Assembly: GCF_028389875.1 (NCBI RefSeq)
Contig: NC_084674.1
Span: forward strand, 6,295,501 to 6,359,500
Direction: 5' to 3'
Source: Rhea pennata
Taxonomy: Eukaryota > Chordata > Aves > Rheiformes > Rheidae
DNA: 64,000 nt
How positions within the stretch are numbered: position 1 is the first letter of the stretch; each line of letters starts with the position of its first letter. Shown in pieces: positions 23,550 to 36,800 of this stretch. The position numbers and the translations under genes were made by a program. Below the pieces are notes generated by a model that saw only the letters and a list, made by a program, of their open reading frames with translations, did no database searches and had not been told where the DNA came from.

Positions 23550-23800
23550 TTCAGGTAAACCTCGGCTGCGCGCTCGGAGGCGAGGGAAGGCGTGCGGGGC
23601 AGAGCGCGGCGATGACTGCCCCTCGCGGGGAGCGAAGGGTCCGGGAGAGTCGCCGGCTCGGCTGTGCCGGCGTCGGGAGGTGGCTGCAGCCCTTGCTGCA
23701 GGAGCATGCCGCTGGGACGTCACGTTGCTCCTCTGCCCCGACCTGCCAGGTCCTCTTCCGAGTTCGTGCCCCCGAAGACACCCGTCCTCCTGGAGGAGCA
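23550..23800. promoter_or_regulatory. CpG island just downstream of the FRMD4B poly(A) signal
   Basis: About 25 CpG dinucleotides lie in 23521-23760, in an otherwise CpG-poor neighbourhood. A CRE-like GGACGTCA sits near 23715. No annotated gene start is recognisable nearby. Inference: a distal regulatory element or the promoter of an unannotated noncoding transcript. Confidence 0.5.
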
Positions 23801-26800
23801 ACCTGGCTTCTAGGCGTATAACCCTGTTTGCACCCGCTTTCCCAAGCAGTCCAGGTCGTTCGGTATCGCTGTCCTCCCTTCCCAGTTATTCCTCCTTCCG
23901 TACGTTTTGTGGCATCCACAGCCTTAAGCAGCGCTGTGTTTTATGCTTATTTCCAGATTGCTGGTGAAAATCTCAGCAAGAAGGACCTGCAGAAGTCCCT
24001 GCTAAAAACACTCCCATCTCGTCATATCTTTCCGTTTCCCGTAGGACTTTTGGAGGCTGCCAGGCAGCAAGTTCTTCGTACGTTTACCACGTGCTTTGCT
24101 GCTGTCTTAAAGTGTTGGTGTTTTTAACAGAAAGTTGTGTGGTACAAGCTCCAATGCCTTACAAAGATTAACGATACTGGTACGTGTTCACAGTCACTTT
24201 TGTCAACAGTCTCAGAGTTTTGTTCGAGAGAGGAAGCGAGATGTGCGACAAGGCCCGGTCCAGTTAAAGCGCTGCGTACGTGCCTTAATTTTAGTGCGGT
24301 ATCCATGGAGTTTTGTACTGGCTTTTCCATTCTTGCTCAGGACATAGTTCAGTCTAGCGCTTCTATGTTGGCGTGATGCCGGCACCCGGCCAGGCTCCTG
24401 AAGCTGCCCTGATAGTACCAGGGATAATTTGGGATGATTGGGCTGAGATCATGGGAATTTTAGGTGGGTTTATGTTGAATCCAACTTGCTCTATCTGGGG
24501 GTATTGGATATAAAAACTCTAGGACCAGAATTGAGAGTATTACTGTAGTCACCCTCCGTAGCTTAGCTAGCGCACAGTGAACTGGGAATAAAATAGCTGT
24601 AAAGTGGCACAACATACAGTGCATGTAACACCCCGTGTCATTCCCTAGGTGCCTAGTGCCAGAAAAACTGTCCCATTAGAGACCTTGATGAAGGATGGAA
24701 ATCCGGAGCGAGGAGAAGGAGCCCTGAAGGAGAAGAGGCCAGGAACCGCAGGCTCCTGCTCCACGGGAGCTGCAGGGCCCCTGCGGCCGTGAGCGAGGGG
24801 ATGGGCGCTTGCGTGGTGCAGGGAAGGAGAGACGAAGGGTGCGAATCCCCCATCCGCGCTGCTGCCCGATGCCAGCAAGGTGCCTGGCGGTGTTTCGCCT
24901 CCTGCAGCCCCTCATTTTGCCAGTAGCTCCCCGTTTTCAGCAAAGGTGACTCCTGTCCTGCCTGCTCTGTTTTGAGGGCCCATTGCAGCGTCTCACTTCC
25001 TGAATCCCTGGGGCACCAAAGAGCTATGGTTTTGCTCAATTTTGCCTTTTGTGGGTCTCAAATTTCTTTATTGCACCGTGTCTCTGGAGCGATGTTTTGG
25101 TGCGCGCGTGTGACACTGGGGAGACCCAGCCTGTGCAGAGCAGTGGAGAAGGTAATAAAGACACGGGTGTAATTGCTAGCATACTTGTTCAGAGCTGAAA
25201 TACAAATTACCTGTGGTTTGTTTGAATTGCTACTTCATCTCTCTTTTCAGCTATTTAAACCATTTTTCCTCACCCTTTCTTCAGCAGGAATTGTGAGGAC
25301 ACCTAGTGACTAACCAGTGCTATTGATGAGCTCCTATGTTCCTCTCCGATCCTTTCTGCCCCTTTCAGTTTGAAGGAGTATTTAGAAATATTTATCTAGC
25401 ATGATACAGAACAAAGCCAGGATCCAGTGTGAGACACAAATAAGAAGTAGCCACAGAGCTGTAGGGTTACATTTATAACATCCTGAATGCTTCTCCCTTC
25501 TTTAGAAGGTGGAAGATGCTGCTGATGAGACGAGAGCATGGAGAGGAGATAGAAACCCCCACGCAACCATGCAAAGCGGAGCACTGCGCCGTGCTTTATA
25601 AACGCTGAGGGGTGAAAAACTGAAAATAGCCCTTGCCAGGAATCATCGAAAAGGTATCAGGGCACTGTGCTAAAATTAGCAGTGTTGGATATTTTTAATT
25701 GCTGCCTGCTTTTTTTATGCCGTTAGCAATGGAGACCCTCTGAGGATGGGAAGGGACAAGCCCCGAAGGGAGGTGCTCCCGGTCCTGCGGAGGCTCGTGT
25801 CCAAACCCCTCCCGCACAGGGATGCGGGAGAGGGAGCTGGCTCCGCGCTGAGCTCAGGCTGCCGTCCGCACCACCAAAGCCTTGGGCCAAGCCTGTGGTG
25901 GCCGTTGGGTTTGGGGACTGAATCCTGCTTTGTCCAATTCCCAGTGTGTTGCTTAAAATCAATTTTTTTGTGAAGCAGAACTTGCCTGAATTCAGGGTTA
26001 TTCTAAACGTGTTTTGCTCCAGGATCTTGGAAGTTCACAACTCTTTAAAACTCATCTGAACGCCATTACATTCAATTTGCTGGCCAACACGACTCAGCAG
26101 GTGACGTGACTCTCGCAGCCTTCTGCTGAGTTTTGATTTACTTACCTAGCTTAAAAGGCGGCGTTGCAGCCTGCGGAGCTCCTCCGCAGCCCTAGCACGG
26201 CTCAGCGCGTGCGGAGCTGCCGCAGGAAACGCTGCAAAGGCTGCGGGTTTGCTCCATCTCCTGGGCTGTGGGTTTAGTGCAAGAGGGCTGCTGGCACAGC
26301 GGCTCCGGGGCCTGGAGAGACGCTGCCCTGAGCCACTCGCGCCTTCTGAAGAAGTTAATGCCTCTCCTAGGAAGATTTCCACTTTCCAAGCTGTTCCTTA
26401 ATGTGCTCTGCGCTTCTCTATCGTTATTAAATACGTTGTGAAGGTGGGAAGCTGAGGGGTTCAGCTGCACTATTTATGTACTGACTGCAGAGCGACGTGC
26501 TCTGCCTTCCAGGGCGTCTCCTGCCCATCTCAAAGGCAGCAAGATGAGTCTCAATTTATATTTAATCATCAGAGTGTCATCGAAGAGATACGGAGTGAGA
26601 AAAGTTTGCAGCCGGCCGGGCCTCGGCTGCGGTAACCCTAGACGTATCCTCAGCCACCTGTTCCCGGGCGGAGGTTAAGGGGGGACGTGCCCCGCGCACA
26701 CGCGCTGAAGCGGTCACGAGTGTCTTTGCCAGCATCCTTACCAGTGGGCACGGTTTGATGGCAGGGTGATACTGGTACGGGACTGCAGTAGGTCTGAACG

Positions 26801-29044
26801 TTATAAAAGCAAGAGGCACCTCGCTGATTTTTTTCGGTCTGCTGTGTCAGATTAAGAGTGCTTGATACAAATGTGGAGGAGATTGTTTATTTAAAGGGTT
26901 ATGAGGATGACTGTCCATGCTGTAACCGTTCTGATTTAACAGTGCTGGCATGTAGCATTTGGAGGGAAGGTGAAGGTGATATTAAAACTAGAGCCATGCT
27001 TGAACCTGGCTTTGGGAAAGCTCCAGCTCAGACTGGAAACTTGTGGGTTTGGCCTGTCTTCATTCAAACTCTTCAGGTCTGTTGATGTGCTTGAAAGCGA
27101 CTGTACGTATTCCTGTCCCAGCCCCAACCAGGCAGCACCACATCTGACCACCCAGGGCAGCTCTTCTGGTCTCGAACCTGTAATGCTAGCAAAAAGTCCC
27201 GGGTAGGACCACAGCTCAGTGAAACTGTAGTTAAATATTCAATATCCCCTACTGAGTTTCTTGCATCAGCTCTTTCCCATAAAAGAAAGGAATTGTTTGT
27301 AGTCTCCCACAGACCCGTTTTCATTCGCCACAGGTTTGTTCTCATTTATTTGCAAGCTGTTAGCTCTGTGCTTTTGGAATATGAGCAATGAACTGCTGTA
27401 CAGCGGTGAAAGTGCTCAGGTTTTCTGAAATACTTTACAGATGTTAGGTAAATAACAGGAGACAGGTAAGTAATATATCAATTCAGTAGAACATGGGTAG
27501 CACTGACCATTTCAGCATTGTGCCTGGGATCACACCGCAAATGAAGTCTGGGAGTCGCGCCTCCCTCCTGCAGCCACAGACCTGCTCCGTCGCAAGTAAG
27601 CGCTGCACGAGAAACGGCTTCCGAGGGAGGACCGCTTCGGCCGCTTTGAAAACGAGCGGGCCTGCTGCAGAGGAGGAAGGATGAAAAAACAAAAGAGTGT
27701 TCGTACCGGCTCTGTAGCCTGTTGGGCCGAATTAGGCTCATCCAGGTCTCGTGGAAATGGGTGGTGCGGTTCAGTCTGCTCCTGTTTGAGTAGCAGGAAA
27801 ACACTAGACTCTGACTCGGTGACATGCAGTGGTTTAGTGACTGCTGGGACAGGGTGATATATGTACATATATGTGTGTGTGTGTATCTGCAACAACTGAG
27901 AAGTTTATATCACGTTATGGTTTTGTTATGTTGTTTTTCTCCAGAGAGCTCCCTGGTGTCTGTCCCACAGGGTGTCTCTCTCCGATTGCCATCGTTACTT
28001 GGTGTTATTATTGTTAAGACGCCCGTCATCTGACCCTGCGTAATCCCCCTATTGCATTACACTGGATTACTGGGCATACTTGGTGTGTGCTACTGTTTGT
28101 CAATTTTAGACTGTACCATGAGGCTTGCAAGTATCTGGAAAGTGATGCAAGGTTATGTTACATTGGTGCATTTTCCGACTCGTTCCAGTTAATGCCTTGG
28201 CACTTGGAAGTGGCATGGACTGGAAATAAAGGAAAATAAATGTGTGGGTTTTATCAGCAAAAATGAAAGCTATAGATATCTCTGTAAAGTATTTGGCATC
28301 AGCCTGTGACCCATCAATTACCTTAAAAATAGAACACATTTTAGGCACTTGAAGCATGTTTTGATGGCCTGCTTAGAGTCAAAGTGACACCAGAGTCCAC
28401 CCCTCTTGATATTTGACTTTAAAACCTGTCAATCTTTTTGCCTTCAAGACAGATGGGCTGGAATTTTTGAAGAAAATGCACAGATGAGAAATCAATTAAA
28501 ATAGTCCTGCTCTTGACTTTGCTGGCTTTCACGCAAGAGTTCATTCATACATAAGTGCTTGCCTTAGAAACAGCCAGCGACAAGTATGAGTTGCTCATTA
28601 ATAAGCACAAGCCTTTTTTGTCTGTCAGCACATAAACATTTGCTCATGAACTGCTTTTATTTAGTACTTGTTAAGTACCTACTTAGCATGAATTTTGAGC
28701 TCTTACCCAGTGGAATCACTTTTTGCAGATATCAGCTGGACTTGGGCAGCCAAAATCTCTGTGTTTTTATTCCCATTTGGAGAGCGTGTTCGAAAAGCTG
28801 CTTGAATAGCAAGGAATAATGAACAAAACAAAAATAGAAACCTAAAATAAATATTGAGCTTGACTCTGCTGCTGCCTGCAATCTCGGTTTACTCATTTCT
28901 GTGCCGAGACTGGCGCTTCAATGCAGTAGACTCGAACTCCCTCAGAGCAGCCCTGTGATCACTCCTTGCCTCTTGGGAAATGCAATGCGAGAGCTTTATC
29001 TTCTGTAAGGTCTTCACAACTGATGGAGGACCCAAAACATAATC

Positions 29045-29058
29045 GGGGGGGGGGGGGG
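29045..29058 (+). repeat. G14 homopolymer
   Basis: Uninterrupted run of 14 G in the FRMD4B-LMOD3 intergenic region. Confidence 0.9.
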
Positions 29059-32000
29059 TTACAATGGTAGTGTGATCTGTTCCTCAATGATCTTTGCCAG
29101 CTCTGCAGTAAAGGCAGTGGAAGATCGTTAGCCCTGTCCATACTGCGTACCCTTCTCATGCATCTTTGGCAGTTATTTATCGCCCATGTCGATAAACCAG
29201 TTTCCAGAAGACCTCCTGGAGGGCAAGCTTGTGATGTCTCTGAGCAGGCTGTCGTAGCATCAGCTGGAGGAAGGTGGGCTCAGGTGACAGGAGACATTAT
29301 AATCATTGGCTTCGCTTGGTAAAATTTGGCATTGCCATGATCTTTCCCTTTATACAGTTTGTCGACTCAGTTTGATGGACACCTCTAAATGCCTGGCTCG
29401 GTGAGAGCGTGACAGCAAAACCAGAGCAGCAGGGCTGTTTTAGGGGAAGAAAACCCTCAGGTTTAGGTTTTAAGTCCCAATCCGGTTTCCTGTGCGATGT
29501 GAATGCTAACCTACTCTGAGCCTGAGACAACGGGTAGGGAAGAAGCAGTTTTGGGATGAAATATGCTTTGTCCCTCCAGTGCTTGGTTGTTGCTGGCTTC
29601 TCAGCATAGTCAGAAGAGCTGTGTGGTCCTTGGCATGTTATCTGTCAAAGTGCAGAGATTTTTTGCCTTATTCTGTGTTTCCTGTGGGCTGTTTTAAATT
29701 GCTTTGGTGATGACCTCCCTCCACATCCCGTCTAGGTCTAAGGTCCTACTGGGGCAAGTCCATCTTCCTTCACATCAGTAACCCGGGGAGCTCTCGCACA
29801 GATAGAGAGCTTTGTGTTTTGCCAAGAGCAGCTGCGTGTCCGCAGCTGGGCTGCCGGTTGCATGAGCGATGGGCCCCCACGAGCTGGGCTGTGTCATCTC
29901 TGTTTCAGCACGTGATGATACATTGGTGGTTGCAGTAGGCTGCGGGCAATGATTTGCGCCTTTCGGAGAGAAAGAAAGAAGGGAGATGTATTGCTGTTGC
30001 CACCAGGAATCACGTGCAATTCCCCAAGCCTCTGGTGGAGCTGGGAGCGATTTGCTGGCATCCCTGACAGTGAATTGCTTTTAAAGACACTGGGGTGGCA
30101 TCGCTCCAGCAAACGTAAGCTCTGCTTTTGCCAGAGCTATCCGTGGCATCAGCAATGATCTGGAAATGCTGTTTTCCCTTCTGCCAATTCCAAACTCGGA
30201 GTTCAATAACATATCGTAAGCTGATTTTAACCATGTGTTTGGTGTTAGATTATGTTCCCATATTGGAAGGGAGTAAAGACACCAGCCAGCTCCTGAGGAC
30301 CCCTTGTTCTATGACTGATAAAGGGCTGTCTGTCCAGTTACCTTGTCTTTCCAGCTTCCTTTCCCCTTACTTGCTACTTGTCTTTCAATAACATTTTGCA
30401 TATCGCTGCTGGAACAACTTAGCACCATTTGGTAACAGAGCACCTCATATGGGAGCTCAATAGTCCTGGGATTCCTGAGCATGTAGCAAATTGGCAAGGA
30501 AATAAAATGTGAGAGCAATGGAAGTCCCTGTGCTATACAAACACTTTGCCCTAAGAAAGATGATAGAATTAGCGATTATTTTGGAAAACTCTGAGATAAA
30601 TTCTTGCAAAGGTTACTAGGAAGAAGGTAGGAGTTTTGCCATGGAGATTTGCCTCTAGATTTGGCCATGCATGTATCTTCAGCATAGAGGGTGTCATTTG
30701 TCCTCTTAACATGCTTGTTTCCAGTGCACCAAAACACTAAAACACTTCCTTAGAAAAGGAAGTGAAGCCTGTACTCGATCTAATTTATAGAGGAGACCTA
30801 AAGCAGGCAAAATGTGATACCCACCTTGGGATTCTCTAGGATTAGCACCCGTGTAATTGGGAGAGGTGTCACAGGTCAGGCCTTCGTTTTGCGTCTGACA
30901 TGAAAGATATCACGCCCACAAGTATAGTATTTCTTAATCGCAATATGGGAGAAGAGATACGTTTCTATTTAGAATAAAACTTTCCTTTTTAATCCCTGAT
31001 AGTGTTCTCAGTTATCCCTGTTTTCCCTCTCTAGAGGACTTCACGGGTTTGACCCTACTTAACTTGGGAGATCTAACAAGATTGCAGCCCAAGATGGCCT
31101 GGCTGAAGATCATGGAAATATAAGAAGGTGGCCAGCGACTTTATTTATCGTCAAGAAATCAGCAAGCGATTTGTAACCACTGAATAGACAGTTTGTATGA
31201 CCCAAACAGCATCGTCTGGGAGAATAACATACCAGCTACAGAAGAGCATTGATTTATTTGATAACATCAGGAAACCATTTATGGACTCTATTATGGACAG
31301 CAATTGCTGGAGGTTAAAAGTGCTAGACCAGGCAGATTGATGTGTGGGTCTGCTGTTGTGCTTGCTACTGCATAATATAAAATAAGGATGAAGGGGCAAA
31401 GAGAACCTTTAGCTTCTTGGCTTGCTTTTTTGTTATCTTTTCCTTTACCATTTATTTTGTTATTAATTTTGTCAGAGACAACTATCACGCAGACTATTTT
31501 GCTGCTGACAGACTCCAGCAGAGCATCGTTTAGACTGTGGTGAGAAATATGGCTTAAATTTTGGTGGACTTGGTTTTGCAGCCTATTGTGTGCATTTATT
31601 TTCCTATGAAAGATGTATTCACAGTTGCAAGGTGAGGATTTGATTTGATGCCCCCCTGTAAAGAATATCTGAAATGACGAAAGGAAATCTTCCTAACCAA
31701 ATGAACAGTCCAAACTGTGTCATACTGAAACTATGTTGTAGTAGAGAAATTACCAGCCCACATTACTTAGCTTCTATGAAGCAGCCACAAACACGGAAGT
31801 GTCAATGATGCAGCTTTCTGATTTGCCGTGTAAATTTGGCAGCATACAAAATATTCTAAGAAAAGAAGTCCTTTTAAGCTGGAACAGAGACCTAAAGAAA
31901 AAACAATTTCAAATAATCTGTAGTTATATCAGTTCTATGGATGCTAACAAAGTATATGTTTGTAGTCACTAATTCTTTAAGAAGATAGTAACAATTAGGG

Positions 32001-33289
32001 AAAAGATGAACCTTAGATGAAGTGCCAACTATGATCTATTGGCAGTGCAGATAATGTCCATGGTCGAGTCAGGCCAGATGTATTTATGTATGTCTGAATC
32101 TACTGATTGAGTCGCACATTACTGACTTCAAACAGAAACTATTCATTTAACCAGCGTCCCAGAAGACCATGGCTAGGATGAGGAGCCTGAAGAGCCCAGC
32201 CTGTTTTGCTAAAATACCCGATATAGCCTTGGAGCCAAAATCCCCCAAAGTCTTGTCTCTGTCCTGGTGTTATCTCCCTGGAGGGAGAGTCCAATCGTGC
32301 CAATCGCAGTGATGTATGATCGTCCAAGCCCAACAAGGACCCCACTAAAAACAGCATTACCCCTTCTGCAGGGACCCTGGCCACCCCACAGGACTTGGGC
32401 TGGTTTGTTCTCTGTGCGCTCTTCCCAAGATGGAAAGAAGGTATCTACGTTGCTCCTGGGCTGTGAAAGGCAGAGGGTTAATCAGAGCCCCAGGCACTGT
32501 TGGTTCAGCTGCTTTCTCATGGGCACATAACATGAGAAGGCAGAGATGTCTTTAGACCTGCACCCCTCAGCATGCTGTAAAGCAGAAGAAAAAAGAAAAT
32601 CAGAGTACTCCCTTGTAGCTGAGAAGTAGGGACAACATGTATTTGGAAGTCTGCTGTGATTGAAGTCCCTGCCCAGCGGGGCCACTGAGCTGTCGGCGAG
32701 CCACGCTGTAGCAGACGGGTCGTGTTACCAGGAGGCATCTGCCCCAGCTTGGTGGAGCGAGCTGCACCTGTGAGCTTGCGAGTAACCCCTGCCTCGTGCT
32801 AGTTAGTACGTCCCAGAGCCCCTGCCGTCCCTCAGGCCCCACCATACCCCAGGGATCTCTCCCACCGAGCACAGGAAAAGCCTTGAACATTTTTTTCCCC
32901 TGCCTTTTCAAGTCTTGGATGTTTCTTTCTTAAGCCAGAACCAGCATTTGGGGAGCTCAGACAGTCATGGGACAGATGAACACAAATCAGAGCCACCTTC
33001 CATGTACATCCAGGTTTTAAAACTCACCAAAGGCCATAAAAACAGGGGGAACTCCCGCACTGTCTGCAGAGCTGCCCAAAATCCCTGTTTAAGCCATCTT
33101 GAGATATTACCGATACGCAGACCTTATGCTGATTCTTCTTGCGATATAGTATTTCACTCCACATACATTGCAGGTGCTATTAATTTCACTCCGTGGACCT
33201 GTGGTGATTCATGCCTACGGCGAAACGTCCAAGGCACGGTGCCACGGGAATCCTCTAGAAAATGGCCATCTTCTGCGATGCTCAATGGG

Positions 33290-33573
33290 GACGCACCAGC
33301 TGCACTGAAATGTCAGAGGAGTTTGCACAGCTGATAAGTTGCTGAAAATGGAGCATAGCAGCATCTCCATAAATTCTCTTTATCCAGCCAAGTGTAGCTT
33401 AATATAGACTTGGTCTCCCTGTCTGTCTCCTGCAATAAGATCGGGAGCAGCCGCAGCTCACGACCAAAACATAAAGTTGTCGATTTAACTGAGTGAACTG
33501 CTGCTAGTGGGAAGATCCTCTTTCAAATTGATCTTTTTCTTTAGGTTTAAATCAGTAGCGCAGGAAGGAGAGC
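33290..33573 (+). promoter_or_regulatory. LMOD3: Putative LMOD3 promoter / 5' UTR region
   Basis: Two CAGCTG E-boxes (33297-33302 and 33328-33333) and a near-match to a MEF2 site on either strand (33398-33407, one mismatch) precede the LMOD3 start. These are the kinds of sites expected for a muscle-specific gene. A pyrimidine-rich stretch ending TTTAG at 33544 looks like a splice acceptor, so the start codon may lie in a second exon behind an upstream noncoding exon. The transcription start is not determined. Confidence 0.4.
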
Positions 33574-33864
33574 ATGTCCGAACTCAGCCAAAACTCTGAC
33601 GAGGAGGTATGTCCCGAGGACATCGACGAAGATGAAATCCTTGCCAATCTGTCTCCCGAAGAGCTCAAGGAGCTGCAGTGTGAAATGGAGGTGATGGCTC
33701 CGGACCCGGAGGTCCCCGTGGGGATGATACAGAAAGACCAGACCGAGAAACCGCCGACAGGGAGCTTCGACCACCGGTCTCTCGTCGACTACCTGTACTG
33801 GCAGAAGGCGTCCCGACGCATGCTCGAGGACGAGAGAGTTCCCGTCACCCTCCTGCCCTCAGAG
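33574..33864 (+). CDS. LMOD3: LMOD3 first coding exon
   Basis: 97 codons from the ATG, including [20 protein letters not shown] and [13 protein letters not shown], the conserved tropomyosin- and actin-binding N-terminus. Donor GTAATG. The intron that follows (33865-34725) carries a TA-rich repeat at about 34483-34530. Confidence 0.95.
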
Positions 33865-36800
33865 GTAATGAGCAAAAAACATAAATATTTATTAGGAGTC
33901 TGCTGTAAGATGCATTTTGAGAGTAAAGCGCTAGAGATTTCTGCTCCCGTTAAATAGCTTTAACAGCTCAGTCTGCCTCTGCTCCAGGTCCTTGCATGCG
34001 GTGTGGTAACAAACTGTGAATTTAAATTCTCCCTAAAAGCCTCAGCAGTGACAAGCTCTAGCTTGGACTGTTACCAGCGTTATTTTGTTTTATTTTATTT
34101 TTTCTAAATCTCTACTCGTGTTTTTCTCGTATAAGTAAATCCTGATTTTGTTTCACTAGAGCAAATGACTGAGAAATTGTTGTAAAATCAGTTCAGCAAC
34201 AGCAGCACATGTTTGCTTGGCCTTGTGCATTTAGTGCTGCTGTTCTGCTCTTCCATAGAAAACTCACCTCAATAAGTAAAAGATGAACGTAACAATTGAG
34301 GGAACTTAATGCCACGCCAGGGGGGAGGAAGAGAAAGTATGGTATTTTGACAGTGTGAGATGTTTGCTCCTGACCAAGCACGCAGGCTCCAGGGACGAGC
34401 CCGACCTTTCCCAATGCGCCGCTTAACTTTGTGCTGATTCCCCTACGACTTGCAAGCAAAGCTAAGGTCAGGCTGAGGTGTACGTATATATACGTGTGTA
34501 TATATATATATATATATATGTGTGTGTATATTTTTGGAATTAGGGCCATATTTCGCAATCAGCTGCCGGAACCCGTCGCCCTGAGGGCCGAGGCGGGGTA
34601 GCGACCGCTTCAGCCGAGGCGCTTTCCAGCCGGGGCGCGCGGCGGGCCGGGCAGGGGTCTAAACGCGGCCGCCGGAGCCCGGCTCCGACGCGGCTGCTTC
34701 AGCTCTGGGGTTTTGTCCTCCGCAGAGAAGCGCCGCGGAGGCGGCCGGGGCGGGCGGCGGCGCTGCCGGCGGGAGGCGGCCGGAGGCGGAGGGGAAGGAG
34801 CGACGCTACCAAAACGAGCACGTGGCAAACTCGCTAGCGCGGGCTGCGGAGGCGAGCGGAGAGGCGAGTGATAAGGAGCTGGAGGAGGAAGAGGAAGGCG
34901 ATGAAGAGGAGGAAGAAGAAGGCGATGAAGAGGAGGAAGAGGAAAGCGATGAAGAGGAGGAGGAAGAAGGTGGCGAGAGTGAAACAACAGAGACTTGCGC
35001 CGATGAAAACGGTCTCAGAGACCAGACAAGTAAGAAACTAGGCACAGACTCGGGCGAACTCGCAGAAAAACAAGACGAAAGTGAAAAGAAAATAGCAAAA
35101 TTAAACATCCCCAAGAAGCTGGCACTAGATACTAGCTTCATGAAGCTAAGTGCCAGGCCCTCAGGAAATCAAACCAATTTAGAAGAGAGCTTGGAGAAAG
35201 TCCGGAAAAACAACCCGGATGTGAAAGAGCTCAACCTGAACAACATAGAAAACATCCCCAAAGAAATGCTGATAGACTTTGTAAACGCGATGAAAAAGAA
35301 TAAGAACGTGAAAACCTTCAGCCTAGCCAACGTGGGAGCCGACGACAACGTCGCCTTTGCGCTGGCCAACATGTTACGTGAAAACAGGAGCATCACGACC
35401 TTAAACATCGACTCCAACTTCATCTCGGGCAAAGGCATCGTGGCCATCATGAGGTGCCTGCAGTACAACGAGACCCTGACGGAGCTGCGCTTCCACAACC
35501 AGCGCGGCCTGCTGGGCCACCAGGCCGAGATGGAGATCGCCCGGCTGCTGAAGGCCAACCCCACCTTGCTGAAGATGGGCTACCACTTCGAGCTGCCGGG
35601 GCCCCGGATGGTGGTCACCAACCTGCTCAGCAGGAACCTGGACAAACAGCGACAGAGGAGACACCAGGAGCAACGGCAGCAGCAGATGAAAGAGCAGCGG
35701 GAGCTGATAACGATGCTGGAGAACGGACTTGGGCTGCCCCCCGGCATGTGGGAGATGCTGGGGGGACCGGTGGCGCGGGCGGGGGAAGCCCCGCCGCCGA
35801 AGCCACCCGCCGCCGCGTCCCCGAGCAGGAGGAAGGAGAGCGCGAGGCAGCCGCCCCCCGAGCAGCCGCCCCGGCAGCAGCAGCCCATCAGCTTCCGGGT
35901 GGTCAAGCTCAAGAAGACGCAGCGCAAACCCGCCGTGCCCGAGTACGTGGAGCCTGCGGAGAAAACCAACCTCAAGGACGTCATCAAAACCCTGAAGCCC
36001 ATTCCCAGGAGAAGGCCGCCTCCCCTCGTCGAGATAACCCCGAGGGATCAGCTCCTGAACGACATCCGTCAGAGCAACGTCGCTTACCTTAAGCCGGTAG
36101 GTGCGCGGCGCGACGGCTCCCGTTTGGGGGGATCCTCACGGTATTCGGGCACCCGGAGGGCGGGAGCGCGGCGGCAGGAAGGCATACGCTCTCGTTACGT
36201 GGGGCTGTAACAGCGAAGCTGCAGAAGACCCTTGCCGTGATGTTTTTCTGTATGTTTGAGTCTGTGCATTACGTTTTGACTTGTAACTCTGGGAGAGGTG
36301 AAAGGTGTGTTTTCTTGGCTGCCTGAACATATAACGTTGTTTTTACTGCTACCTAAAAACGCTCTAGCTAAAATGGTTGGTCCTCTCATATATTGATTTG
36401 CTGCAAAAGGTACAAATTGTGTTCTTATTTTTCATTACCGGATTTAAAAACTTGTTGATAAGATGATAAAAATAAGCAGGAAATAAGACGGATCGGGGCC
36501 AACACGTTCCATTTCCTTGCATTGGCCCGTCCTCCAAGAAATACCGGATGCCGACAGATCTGTGCGATGCCAGTATAGCTGTGTGTGTTGCTAACACCAG
36601 GGAAAGCCTTTGTAAACAGAAACAGTCAAATTCTGTTTCATAGTTCATATTTTAATATTGACCTTTTTTGTGCCACACGAGTAACTATTCCCTCTGTAAT
36701 TTTGGAAAGAGTAGTTTGTCCTGAAGTTTTCAAAGGGCCAGCTCCTGCAGGCACCTCTGCTTTCTGATCAGGGTTTGACACCACCATCTGCCCCCAAATC

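Larger units (their letters stand above)
23480..33540. other. Intergenic region between FRMD4B and LMOD3
   Basis: About 10 kb with no recognised gene. Short ORFs on both strands overlap one another and match nothing I know. Landmarks: CpG clusters at 23550-23800, 26150-26350, 26600-26720 and around 27600-27660; a G14 run at 29045-29058; and a TA/TG repeat near 27857-27885. The last 600 bases should hold the LMOD3 promoter. Confidence 0.75.

Noticed and set aside
32915-33334. 139-codon frame upstream of LMOD3
   Set aside because: No recognisable domain or splice context. It overlaps the likely promoter.
34806-36092. Alternative-frame and antisense ORFs across the large LMOD3 exon
   Set aside because: Shadows of the real coding frame caused by GC-rich and GAG/GAA-rich codons. 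The LMOD3 frame is supported by conservation throughout.
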